Assembly: GCA_028565635.1 (NCBI GenBank)
Contig: JAOXYB010104270.1
Span: 1-21,222 of the forward strand
Direction of reading: 5' to 3'
DNA length: 21,222 bases
DNA from: Phoronis ovalis
Taxonomy: Eukaryota > Phoronida > Phoronidae
How positions within the stretch are numbered: the stretch's first letter is position 1; each line of letters opens with the position of its first letter. This document shows positions 8,563 through 17,689 of the stretch, piece by piece. The translations under genes were made by a program, and so were the position numbers. The notes below the pieces were generated by a model, which was not told where the DNA came from, made no database searches, and saw only the letters and a program-made list of their open reading frames with translations.

Positions 8563-8881
8563 TTCTCTTATAATAGGCTCCAGTGGAATATTGTCTCAAA
8601 ATGGGTTTCCCAGTAGAGTCAGTGTGAATTCTCAGTAATCCATAACCATGATAGTACAGAAAAATCCAATACGCTTTTTTCTCGTATTCTGTTAACCATG
8701 TGTTGTACAATGTGATAACCAAAAATACTTCTTCCAAGGAAGGACCACGTTCGTCCTAACTCCTCCACATCAAGCACCACACTAAGAGGTTTTCCGGTCT
8801 TGCAAACTACTGGTAATAATTTGTCGTTTAGAACACAATATTTTGCTACCATATCCATTTTTGTATTGCTTTGTAAATGTT
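8563..8881. repeat. Third copy of the ~300-bp unit (segment B), plus a partial copy at 8471-8562
   Basis: The unit runs from TTCTCTTATAATAGGCTC to GCTTTGTAAATGTTAACAG, nearly identical to 3825-4156 except that it lacks the 14 bases CCTCCGGAACAGGT. The partial copy to its left matches the end of unit 1 (3733-3824). Minus-strand readings include LDVEELGRTWSFLGRSIFGY, as in A. Confidence 0.7.
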
Positions 8882-8954
8882 AACAGTTCCGTATAATAAA
8901 CCACTCTGTTGAAGTAAGAGACAATTTTGTTTTTAAATCGGGCTACAAGATTTT

Positions 8955-9401
8955 CCGGACGTGGTGCGGCGGTCGCTGGTGTGACGGGTTTCGTGTGTAT
9001 GGTGGCGTGGGTAGTGAGTAGGGCAGCAACGATTGCAGGTTCATGATCAGGAGTGGTGTAGTCACATCCCTCCACAGGGCACAGGATGGCAGGCATGGTG
9101 GTACTAGTAGTTCTGTTGGTCACTGAGTAAGATTGCCGTCATAGATAAACACTTGTGTTATTTCTGATTTGTCTTTATTGTAAAAGAATGATGGCAATCT
9201 AAAATAGAAATAACAGTTCTAAGTAGACAGTGAACTACAGGGAGCTAATCAATAAAAAACAATATATGTGAATATATGATAAAAGCCTAAACTACCTTAA
9301 ATGTTCAATAGGACGTCCTCACGGGCGCAGCCATATTTGTGAATCGACCGCGCCATCTAGTGTGAGGACTATACGTCATCTATAGGCGAATGGATATTGT
9401 C
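8955..9401. mobile_element. B-specific 447-bp insert
   Basis: A has ACAAGATTTT directly beside TAAGTAATAGTC; in B these are 447 bp apart. The insert is richer in GC and CpG than its surroundings. It carries a zinc-finger-like ORF and two inverted pairs: AGATTGCCGTCAT with ATGATGGCAATCT near 9128-9200 (one mismatch), and GTCCTCAC with GTGAGGAC near 9315-9368. It may be an inserted element fragment or ancestral sequence lost from A. Confidence 0.55.
8956..9096 (-). CDS. Small zinc-finger-like N-terminal ORF fragment
   Basis: ATG at 9094-9096 (with an upstream in-frame extension to 9123) opens MPAILCPVEGCDYTTPDHEP. A helix of Ala/Leu follows, then HATIH and a Pro/Ala/Thr linker. The C-x4-C...H-x3-H arrangement resembles the N-terminal finger of gag-like or other transposon proteins in marine invertebrates. 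After about 8956 the frame enters the shared repeat and runs on without recognisable content to 8782, so the natural protein is cut here. Expression is unproven. Confidence 0.4.
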
Positions 9402-9657
9402 TAAGTAATAGTCTGGGTTGAGTACACCTTGCTTGACCAAATAGTCTCCTTGACCTATTGAGTCTGACTTGGGTGATTAGTCACACAACCTGCACAGTCC
9501 TGTTTAAAAAGGGCTTTGAAGTAAAATATAATTCATAGTTGCATTACCAAAATTTTACGATGCTTTGGTTTGTTTGAAAACAAAACTATGGTAACCCCTA
9601 TTGTAGTTGGATAGGTGTCATGGATTGACTGTCCACGGGTTGCTTTTACCTTCATGA

Positions 9658-9927
9658 TCACAGTTTGCCCATTTTCTTATTGAAATCATCAACTTGTCTT
9701 CCCAAAAGCCCTGTGTTATAAAGTATTGCTTGCCAGTATTGTAATGCCCTCTCCTCAGCAAGACCTGCTCTTCTTCTCTCTTGGGTGGTCACAATGGGAC
9801 ATCGAATGACACCATGAGAGGTTGTTCTTGTCGGGGTTCTCCCACGACTGATATTTCTCGGTCCTCTTCATTCACTAGTAGTTACATTTCTTTTGTATAT
9901 TCTTGGGTATCTTGCACGTGAGTAGAG
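9658..9927 (-). CDS. Arg-rich exon, copy B, with frame running across the A/B junction
   Basis: The acceptor ending CGGTAG (9928-9929) opens LYSRARYPRIYKRNVTTSE, then TGA at 9868-9870. After the TGA the frame stays open for 69 codons to a stop at 9658-9660: RGPRNISRGRTPTRTTSHGV, IRCPIVTTQERRRAGLAEER, then ALQYWQAILYNTGLLGRQVD and DFNKKMGKL. The last third lies past the point where A carries its 2265-bp module, yet the frame is uninterrupted. If the 10003-10119 exon splices here, the product would end at the TGA. Family unknown. Confidence 0.42.
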
Positions 9928-10002
9928 CTACCGATATGAAAAAAATGTCTGGAAAGTATTATATATAGAAGTTTTCACAGAAAATAAACTGGCTGTTGAT
10001 AC

Positions 10003-10119
10003 TTGTGGCTCAAAATAGCTATTGACCACGTCGGTTGTTAATAAGCACTCGGGCTCCCAAGATGAGGCACTATAGGGGAAATCTTTCCACTGTATGAGGT
10101 AATCGTACTTGTGTCCAGT
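10003..10119 (-). CDS. Chromodomain, second exon
   Basis: Acceptor TATATTACAG and donor-like GTATCA bound a 39-codon exon. It reads TGHKYDYLIQWKDFPYSASS, then WEPECLLTTDVVNSYFEPQ. YLIQWKDFPYSASSWEPE is the hallmark second half of a chromodomain (YLVKWKGY....WEP). It joins in phase 0 to the exon at 10476-10790, which supplies the first beta strand. Such domains bind methylated histone tails or target mobile elements to chromatin. The last aromatic-cage residues (Trp of QWK, Glu of WEPE) are present. Confidence 0.7.
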
Positions 10120-10475
10120 CTGTAATATAAAAAACAAAGATATTTTTGTATACCCATTAACGACTACATGATTTAAAATATCTCTCCCGAGTGTTGTATT
10201 TAGTTTAGTGTTAAAACAGTAAACAACACTGATATCACGCTAAAGCAGATTACATTTTGGAATTTTGTTAGACTTTAAATCAGCCTCACCATGTCGGAAC
10301 CCTTTTCAAGAAAGATCACAAGGTTCTAATGTACTGACTTCAACAAAAAACATTGTTATAAACCTTTGTTTTCGCTAACAGAAACACTAGCAAACATGTA
10401 AACAAACGGTGACCCCAACCAAGATCATTCTTATTTTCCGAGTTCCAGTTTAAACTAGTTTTATTAAATACTTAC

Positions 10476-10790
10476 TGTTTTCGAATTTCTACGGGTTATT
10501 ACCCTCTCAATACCCCAGAACTCCTCTCCTACTGTTTCTACAATCGTTTCTCTTTTTCGCTCAGTGAATTCTATATCTGGATTTGCTTAAAGTTTAAAAT
10601 CTATTTCTATACGTCTGGTTGTTCGCCTTTCCATTTCAATAAGGCGCGAATGTCGATGACCTCTGACCTCAAGCTCTGATTGGTTAAATGTATCGATCAC
10701 AGTGTACTCTGACGGTTTGACAATGTCACGTATTTCTGGCGATGAGTCCAGTTGAGCTAAACAAACTGACAATTGCAGAACCTTGGAGTT
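10476..10790 (-). CDS. Exon with the N-terminal part of the chromodomain; one in-frame stop
   Basis: The frame reads VLQLSVCLAQLDSSPEIRDI, a mixed charged stretch, EMERRTTRRIEIDFKL, one TAA (10587-10589), then ANPDIEFTERKRETIVETVG and EEFWGIERVITRRNSKT. It ends at a strong donor GTAAGT (10475 and below). EEFWGIERVITRR fits the first strand of a chromodomain (xFxVExIxxxR). The exon joins in phase 0 to 10119. The TAA means either a pseudogene or that the coding exon begins after a weak acceptor (AAATCCAG) near 10575. The upstream boundary near 10790 is uncertain and no first exon was found. Confidence 0.55.
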
Positions 10791-10799
10791 ACTTATTAT

Positions 10800-11690
10800 G
10801 ATAAAATGTAAATTTACTGCTCTGTTATGAGTGCATTCTGATGTTTAGTTGATTTTACTTAGCAGTGGATAAATTAAGAATTTTATCGCCTTTCACTTTA
10901 CTTGCTTGTTTTGCTCTATAATGTTTAAAAATAAATAAGTTGTTGAAATTGAGATTGTGTATTTGTCACACCACATCATGCTTATTATGTACTAATCTGA
11001 ATCTAGGTGTGTATGTTAAACCTTTTTCTACTGACAGTAATGAATAACATTTGTGAAGTGCTAATAATACCTGCATGTTTATAGCATTTTGATATGTGCA
11101 AGTGTAATCAGTAAATTTAAATATCATATTTTACTTGAAGGGGTTTTAATTGAGTGCATGACCTTAATTTTTATGGAACCTGTATGTTAATTTAAGATTG
11201 TTTCTGGGAGCACAAGTGAAATGTAGCCCACAAGCTATAATTAGCTCTTTACCATTTACATGTAAATGTCTACTGTATATTTAAATGCTTGTATCTTATC
11301 ATTCTTGTTTTGTAACTTGAGAGATGAAAGTTTCCAAGTGAAATGATATCTGTTATCAGGTACTGTTGTTAATCCTGTCTACCAATCAGAGATTATTTAG
11401 AGAATGTGAGATTTGCAGGCTAGCAAACTGTTAATGCACTGAAGAATGTTGCATGTGTAGAGAATGTCACTGAAAATTTTTAACAGTAATTTTTAATTCA
11501 AATTTTTAGTGTGCAGATAAAAGAAATTTGACACTCTAAAAATACATTGATTGAATTCTGTTTAACCCGGTGGTGAAACCTTGGCGATTTACAGTTAGAA
11601 AGTGTCCTTAGCTTTTATCTCCATTTCTTGTTCATTTTTAATTGTATCTGTATGTTTTTCTTTGAAGGTGAAACAAAAGTTAAAGTGTAT
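10800..11690. other. Intergenic or intronic sequence, no recognisable feature
   Basis: AT-rich with stops in every frame. If the chromodomain gene has further 5' exons they should lie here, but none could be supported by both splice sites and frame. Confidence 0.35.
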
Positions 11691-11699
11691 ATGATAACT

Positions 11700-12171
11700 C
11701 AGTATAGTCCTAATAATAGGACCAATTATACTGACATATTGGTCCTAACATTTCCCTATTCAAAAACTATCATCTTTCGAAATTAACAAAAACAATGAAA
11801 ATTCTCATACAGCAATACTCTGGTGGTCTTGGTTTGTTATTATCAAGTGAAAAATATATAAATATTCCTTGTGGCACAACATTTGCTGAATTTTAGCGAA
11901 TTTTAACTCAATAAATACGAAGCAACCTTAATGATGACTCTCTGGCGTCTACATTGATTTTCACCATCTGACTTGTCTACACAAAGTCATGTAGATTTGT
12001 ACTTTCTTAACTTGATGATAATGAATTAAGACCATTGTAGTATTGCTGTATCAATAATTTCGTCGTACGAGAGTTTTTTTTAAATTTGAAAGACGATAGT
12101 TTTGAATAGATAAGTGTTAGAACCAATACGTCAGATATTGGAGCGTGTTATTAGGACTACTTTCAGTACTG
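11700..12171. mobile_element. MITE-like element with ~160-bp imperfect inverted arms
   Basis: The left arm (about 11700-11862) and the reverse complement of the right arm (about 11990-12171) align over most of their length. Perfect matches include TAGTCCTAATAA (11705-11716 with 12148-12159) and ATACAGCAATAC (11807-11818 with 12040-12051), plus ACTATC(A/G)TCTTTC. Both ends start CAGTA. The centre of about 130 bp has no coding sequence. Size, long inverted arms and lack of a gene fit a non-autonomous DNA transposon. No convincing target-site duplication is visible, so the superfamily is unassigned. A transcript would fold into a long hairpin. Confidence 0.8.
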
Positions 12172-12175
12172 TTGC

Positions 12176-12191
12176 TATGTATGTATGTATG

Positions 12192-12230
<39 letters not shown>

Positions 12231-12240
12231 ATGTATATAT
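12176..12240. repeat. (GTAT)n-(GT)n-(GTAT)n microsatellite
   Basis: Compound simple repeat: ATGT units, then a run of about 12 GT, then GTAT units and ATAT. It abuts the right end of the MITE-like element. Confidence 0.97.
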
Positions 12241-12249
12241 TTAATTTAT

Positions 12250-14595
12250 TACAATAACATTAATTGTTGCCATCAGTAGCCAAAATCTTTGTTGATATTT
12301 TTTCGTCACTTAAGAGTAGTTCTAAAAATTTTGATAAAACTGAGCATTATTTTCCTAAAGTTTGTATTTATTGACAGTGAGAATATATTAAACCTCATAA
12401 ACCGGCTAAGCTTAAAATACATAGAACTCTCACATGCACACTTTGTGTTTTTCTTTTTCTCTCAATTTTAATTCGCTAAATATTTTTATTATTGGATTAG
12501 ATTATATACACCACAGATAAGTTATTTTAAAAATTAAAATATGTTGTTCACCACTGTGTCCACCGTATAGTTTCTTTGGAGTTCACCCTGTCACAGTGTT
12601 GGGAAACTATACAAATACCTTCAATCATATTTGGGGGAAATCTCAAAAGTTCACAAACAGATTCTTTATGAACAGTATTTGCATAAGTTTTACCAAATAT
12701 CCATTAAATATATATATAAAAAGTAGAAAACATCAGATTCACATACCTGCAACACCAAAGACAGATTTTTACTAGCATAATCGCTGCATGTCTTGTTTTC
12801 AAATTGCAGTATAATTTTTTTCCAGTGCAAGTTTTCTAAACAGCATTTTTGAATGGTATGTCATAGCATTTATATTTTATGCATGGCAATGTAATTTTGC
12901 TTCCATTTTCTTCTGATTGGTGTTGCGGTAAACTGGATATAAGCATTGACGATTAAGCGGGAGAGCATTGAACCAGCTGGTAGAAATTGCGGTTTTTAAA
13001 ATGTTTTTTTTACCGTTTCTAACTTTGTAAACATTTTTCACATAGTTTTCCAATTTTACCAATCTCTGTATGTAAGGGAAATTAAACCACCCATCTTCTA
13101 AAATGAGCATTTCCTATAGAATGTGTTTGGGAACTAATGAAATCTTCCAATAGGTCAAGTGAAAATTACACAAAAACTGAGCCTTAAATTATGCAAAGGT
13201 GTCTCTCCTTTATGCATTTTTAAATGTTTAAGACTTGGCACAGGAGGGTGCACAAGATTAAATTAACTGAACTAAATTAGACCTAGGATATATAAAACTC
13301 CAGGTTTTTGACACCATCAGTGCCAGACCTCTGGTAAGTTTCTGCTCAAATTAATGACTATGAGGCAGCTGGAGTCCTGTATTGTAATGAAATGTGTTGA
13401 GTGGGTTTGGTAATTGAACAAGATATCAAGATGATTTCGAAAGCTCGATTTATTACTTTCTGTGCTGTTCATGATTGGCTAAATTCGAATTGTATGAATA
13501 ATTATGCAATGTATTTAATATGTAAATATTTTGTGTATTTCATCAAAAAAAATTGTAATATAAACTGAATAATACAAATGACCTTTACATACCAATGCAT
13601 TGTAAGGAAAAAAACTGTGTGCAACATAATGCATTTTATAAAATTTTTACATTCCGGAGATCTTTTTTGAAAACTGACATTGAAGTAAAGAAAATTATTT
13701 TGATTGTCCAGGTTTAAGAATTTATAGAGCATATTGTAACTTGAATGAAGTTTCAAACTTCCTATGCTGTCAACTGCTAGACAATTGCTGGATATGACTT
13801 AACAACTTATTTTTAATTCACAGTTTGCTTTACATTTCTGCCTAGCAGTATTCATAAATGCCCGTCATGGTAGCCATACAAAATTTGAAAATTTGTTGAA
13901 CAACCAAATACCATTTAAGATATACAATATTTCCCTAAATGTACTTGGAAATAACAAAAGATGCTGTCATATATCAGAAATGTCTAGCAAAGCTTGCCTG
14001 CACATTTTGTAACTGTCAGAAGTTTAAACTGGTGATCATAACACTACATTCATTCAGGTTAAGAAAAAGTTTTACAATACATTCTATGCAGTTGAGGGTT
14101 AAGAAATAATGTGTACACAAAAAGCCTTTTTAAATTGTCTCTGCTCTCAAAAATAGGCATTCTTCACATGGTATGTATAATACCCAAATTATCAAAACAT
14201 AATTTAAAATTGTGTACATTCAAAAAATAATTTTATAAATAAAACATACACAACACTAAAAAGCATATAAAAATATATGCAAAACTAAATTAATTTAATT
14301 ACTACTCTAGTAGTACAACATATAATTAATTCATTTTGGCCCTGCTGTAAAAAACATTTGTATACTAGATAAAATACCCCGTTTTTTAAAAAGAATCACT
14401 CTCAGAAGTAGAACTCCCAAACACTACATTCAAAAATATACATGCCTAGTCCACACAAATCGTTTGGTAAATTTAAATCAACTTGTTGCTTTCTGTCAGT
14501 TTTTTTGAAAAAAATTTACTGTGCAATATTGTAGATATATAAATGACTCAAATCTTGACTGAATTTCAGGTTAAGAATGCATTCTAAACACAGTT
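12250..14595. other. Gene-poor sequence including the probable 3' UTR of the CaaX gene
   Basis: No coding sequence is recognised. The stop of the minus-strand gene lies at 14600-14602, so its 3' UTR runs leftward here. A minus-strand AATAAA occurs near 13447, but the true end is unknown. Crossing inverted repeats lie at 12552-12612. Confidence 0.4.
12552..12612. repeat. Two crossing inverted-repeat pairs
   Basis: CACTGTG (12552-12558) pairs with CACAGTG (12592-12598). GTATAGTTTC (12565-12574) pairs with GAAACTATAC (12603-12612). The order is interleaved, so both could form together only as a pseudoknot. It could equally be the worn ends of an inserted element. Confidence 0.6.
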
Positions 14596-14599
14596 ACGT

Positions 14600-15641
14600 T
14601 TACAGTATAATGCAGTTACTTGATTTTTCTTCAGCTTTCTTTTCGGGTGAAAGTGTTCTTGGAGATACAGAATAGGTATAATCTGTCGAGGTGGAGGACA
14701 TTGAAGTGGAAGAGGATGCAGCAGATGACAATACAGTGACTGAGGAATCGGAAACTTTCTTTAGAGTGGTGCTTGGAGTTTTAGCTTTCTTCGCTGCCAC
14801 TGCAACCAGGGTTGACAATTCCAGGTCAGATCTTGTGCGTTTATGTGTAACAGATGTTTTGGTCTGCCTTGATGGTGTTTTCATCTGTTTTGCTGGGGTT
14901 TTTGCCTGTTTTGCAGGGGTTTTCCTTGCTTTTGGTGAGACTTTACGTGGAGATGGAGACATGGACAAGCTTGTCTGTAGTGATATATCCTGGACTACAG
15001 CGGTCCTTGGAGTTCTCTTTTGCAATTTTGCTGAAGCCTTTGCTGTTGTTTTCATGCCTACTGAACTGTCAGATACACTTTTTGATGGACTGATGCTTTT
15101 TCTACCACGACCTGATGTTTTAGGTTTATTTGTGCGTGCAGGTGTCTTGATATTTATGCTAACTTCGGAGTCGGAAGCACTACGACCAGGAGATTTGGGC
15201 GTCTTCGCTGGAGTTTTTCTTTTCTTGGCAGGGATATTTCTCGCTGCTTCCATACGAATGGGGGATGGGCGTCTATCAGCAATCTTTACAGGTGTCTTTC
15301 TAGCTGCTTTCTTAGGGGTAGGTGCTACTGACGGAGTAGTGGGTGTTGCCCATGCTGCTTTTGCAGGAGTTCTACCTTTTTTAGCCGGAGTTTTCTGCGC
15401 GCTTTTGTTCTGTCGAACAGGACTTCCTTGCTTAATTGGACTGGGAGTACGAGCCTTCTTTGCTGGGGAACCATCTCCTGTTGCTAATGATTTTCGACCA
15501 CGCTTTTTTGTGTTTGCATTCTGATTCGTGTTTCTCACTGGTGTTGCTCGTTTTGAGGATTTCTGTGCCATGGACTGGCGGCGTCTTTTAACAGGAGGAG
15601 TTGTCAACTTAGTAAAGGTTGTCTTCTGGTATGTAGACACC
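14600..15641 (-). CDS. Basic TPAKK/SPxK-repeat nuclear protein with C-terminal CaaX (exon 3, main coding exon)
   Basis: The exon opens after acceptor TTTCTTACAG. Its first G completes an Arg codon with the AG left by the exon at 17129, giving residues 86-432 of the model. It reads VSTYQKTTFTKLTTPPVKRR, then hundreds of residues rich in Lys, Thr, Pro, Ala and Ser. Motifs include SPAKKARTPSPIK, KTPAKKGRTPAK and ARKTPAKQAKTPAKQMKTPS, resembling histone H1 tails and the CDK-phosphorylated tails of mitotic chromatin proteins. A Ser/Thr-rich stretch (SSAASSSTSMSSTSTDYTYS) precedes the end, SSNCIIL. CIIL at 429-432 is a CaaX box with final Leu, which favours geranylgeranylation. Known: lamins, and a few nuclear-envelope or kinetochore proteins, use CaaX. 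Inferred: DNA-binding, membrane-tethered nuclear protein. No globular domain seen. Confidence 0.8.
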
Positions 15642-17128
15642 CTGTAAGAAAGATAATATTACATTGCAGGCAGCATTGATATATAAGTAAATAATATAAT
15701 TTCTGCATCTTAATAAGTGTGCACATGCTGATACATATACCCAGACATGCATATCCAGATAGAAAACATTTACAACTGATTTCTTTGTGATAAGTTCAAC
15801 ATTATGAAAATTAGAAAACAACAGCCCAAACATAGGGACTCGGTAGGTAGTGTAGTTGAACTACAAGACAATGATTATTGTGCAGCTAAAAATTAATAAA
15901 CTGCAGAACCATCTAGTGGTAATAGAATTTATAATCTGTTTTCATGCACCAGAGAGTATGGCGACATTATTAACCCAATCAGTCTCACAATGATGGAACT
16001 GCGGTCATTTGTGGGCTGCTTAAAATCCCCACCAGGTAGGTCATATGGTCATTTTTCACAAATCCAGTTCGTTAGACAAAGAGCAAATTTACTAGAAGCA
16101 TGGACCAAGTTTGTCGAACACAGAGCTTACGCTGGTATGAAAAGGTCCACGTTCAACAAACAAAGGATCTTGCTTCTAGTAAATTGTTCTTGTGAGATGA
16201 ACAGGTGGTACATGTCCAACAAACACGCTCCATGAAAACAACTGTCCGCCTCCGAATCGGTAGATGTTAGGCAACCTGTTAGTTTTCATTTTGTCCCGCA
16301 CCTTGTTAATGAAGCTAGGTTATTACATTTCAAAACATAACATCAAACAGATGATTCGCTTTATGATTTCTTTTTATTAAAATTTAGATAAGTGTTTACC
16401 TTGTTAACCAATAAAGTACGTTTTTATATGCTTTTAATTTAAATTTAGAATTCATGATTTATTTTCATCCTGACAGTTTCAACGCATGAGCAATAGATCA
16501 GACAAAAAAAAAATAAATTCCGATTTCATGGTGATAAAAAAGAAGGTGCAGGTATCAATTTTTTGGGGGGCGAATAGTTTTATTTTTCATGTTAAATTTT
16601 TACCAGTCAATCAAACTGTTTATTCGTATGTTTCGTAGGCTTAACACAAAGACAAAGTGGAAAGAATAACAACATAGGTATTTAATAGTTTCTTGCAATA
16701 TATAGATGTGCGGTAGTATTGAATTAGTTTTCTAAAATAGCTAAGTGAATTTGAGATTTTGGAGCATTAAAGTATGAGATAATACAGTCACGGAAATAAT
16801 ACTTGAATTTCCATGTGTATAAATACATTCCAACATCATAATCACATTTGACACAAAATATATTTTTATTAAAGAAATACAATCATATTTAGTTGTCAGG
16901 TTTTTGAGTAAATAAATTTTGCAGACAAAAAATATATTACTTGACCCAACATAACTTCCATGTGGGCATCCATCCTGGTATGACCCTCATCTCTGTTAAT
17001 CCATTATAAAGCAATAAGATGATGTTTCAAAGCTTTCATGATTAAAAAAAGTTTGGTCATGTTCAAGAATTAGCTACTTTACTACACTTAGGGATATCTA
17101 GCAATATATATTAACAATATATATTCAC
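15642..17128 (-). other. Intron 2 of the CaaX gene, holding a long hairpin
   Basis: Bounded by GTGAAT (17128 and below) and TTACAG (15642 and above) on the minus strand, 1487 bp. A + strand frame at 15990-16235 comes from the hairpin region and is not a gene. Confidence 0.7.
16076..16195. repeat. Imperfect hairpin, ~45-bp arms and ~30-nt loop
   Basis: TTTACTAGAAGCA (16088-16100) is the exact reverse complement of TGCTTCTAGTAAA (16171-16183). GTTTGTCGAAC (16109-16119) pairs with GTTCAACAAAC (16151-16161) with one mismatch. The outer ACAA(A)GAGCAA and TTGTTCTTGT also pair. The size suits a foldback element or a small-RNA precursor. Confidence 0.75.
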
Positions 17129-17257
17129 CTTCTTGTTGTCATGCGCTTAACAACTGGATTGATCTTGGGTGTTTTAAACAAATCAGCATGTCCTCTTGTC
17201 CACCCAGGAGTTAGCGGAGATGATACAGCATCACATTTCTTGGGAGAACAAAAAACC
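17129..17257 (-). CDS. CaaX gene, exon 2
   Basis: 129 nt between acceptor ACCTTTCAG and donor GTGAAT. The first G completes a Lys codon begun by the previous exon, and the last two bases begin the Arg completed in exon 3. The residues (44-85) read VFCSPKKCDAVSSPLTPGWT, then RGHADLFKTPKINPVVKRMT. SPKK, SPLTP and KTPK are CDK-type sites. The GWTRGHADLFKTP core is the most distinctive part of the protein and the best search seed. I could not tie it to a named family. Confidence 0.78.
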
Positions 17258-17558
17258 CTGAAAGGTACAAAATGAAAAACATACAGAAATCATACAGATA
17301 TATCATACAGAGTTAATAGCTTGTGGACTAACGGCAATTTACCACAATTGTCTGTATACACAGATGATACATTAACAATATTTTAAGCCCTATGCATTGA
17401 ATGCATTATATTTTCTTTGCATACTGCTACAAAGAATTAATGGTTTACAAGTGGTATGAATAAAGTAGACAATGCTATACTTTTCATATTTTATGTAACT
17501 GCTAAACTTTGTTTCAACATAGATAATATTATGTTAATACAAAAAATATTGTCCATAC

Positions 17559-17686
17559 TTGTTCAGAACTTGAGTTTTAGTTGGCCGAGATGGTTTGCGC
17601 ACAGCTCCACCACGCTTCCTTGGATTTCCTGCACTTTTTCGTCTTGCAGCTTGTGACTGCTTTTTAGGAGTTCGACCTGATGGCAT
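17559..17686 (-). CDS. CaaX gene, exon 1 of the coding sequence
   Basis: ATG (17684-17686) lies directly behind the acceptor TTTTTTTTAG, so a non-coding exon probably lies further upstream. The 42 full codons read MPSGRTPKKQSQAARRKSAG, then NPRKRGGAVRKPSRPTKTQV-LN, then AA before donor GTATGG. The AA joins the G of exon 2 to give Lys. Charge is strongly positive with no acidic residue. If the upstream exon were coding in phase 0, the Met would be internal. The start is chosen because no upstream coding exon was seen. Confidence 0.72.
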
Positions 17687-17689
17687 CTA

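Larger units (their letters stand above)
8471..10037. repeat. Segment B of the two-copy duplication
   Basis: B matches A in three collinear blocks but lacks A's 2265-bp module and holds 447 extra bases (8955-9401). Its left edge falls inside the transposase fragment, where GCAGGTTTTCCGG meets transposase coding sequence at about 8470. Its right part belongs to the chromodomain exon that ends at 10003, so B keeps the link to upstream exons that A has lost. Confidence 0.85.

Noticed and set aside
8396-8737. 113-codon minus-strand frame over the transposase/unit boundary
   Set aside because: It is out of frame with the recognised transposase reading, which is supported by family motifs.
13285-13340. 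TATATAAAA followed ~45 bp later by a GTAAGT donor, looking like a promoter plus tiny exon
   Set aside because: No partner acceptor or coding sequence was found downstream on the + strand, and such matches are common in AT-rich DNA.
14691-15524. A 277-codon open frame on the + strand
   Set aside because: It is the antisense of the biased TPAKK-rich exon. Its Phe/Leu/Ala/Gly runs are what Lys/Ala/Pro codons give when read backwards, and it has no splice or domain support.
15990-16235. 81-codon + strand open frame
   Set aside because: It lies over the intronic hairpin and has no recognisable protein content.
15641-17129. RVST (in RRVSTYQK) as a PP1-docking RVxF motif like that of Ki-67
   Set aside because: The fourth position is Thr, not Phe or Trp, so it does not fit the motif.
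14600-17686. The minus-strand gene as a displaced piece of the Ki-67-like gene itself
   Set aside because: It runs in the opposite direction, has its own start and a CaaX end, and shows no FHA or Ki-67 repeat. Only low-complexity tail chemistry is shared.
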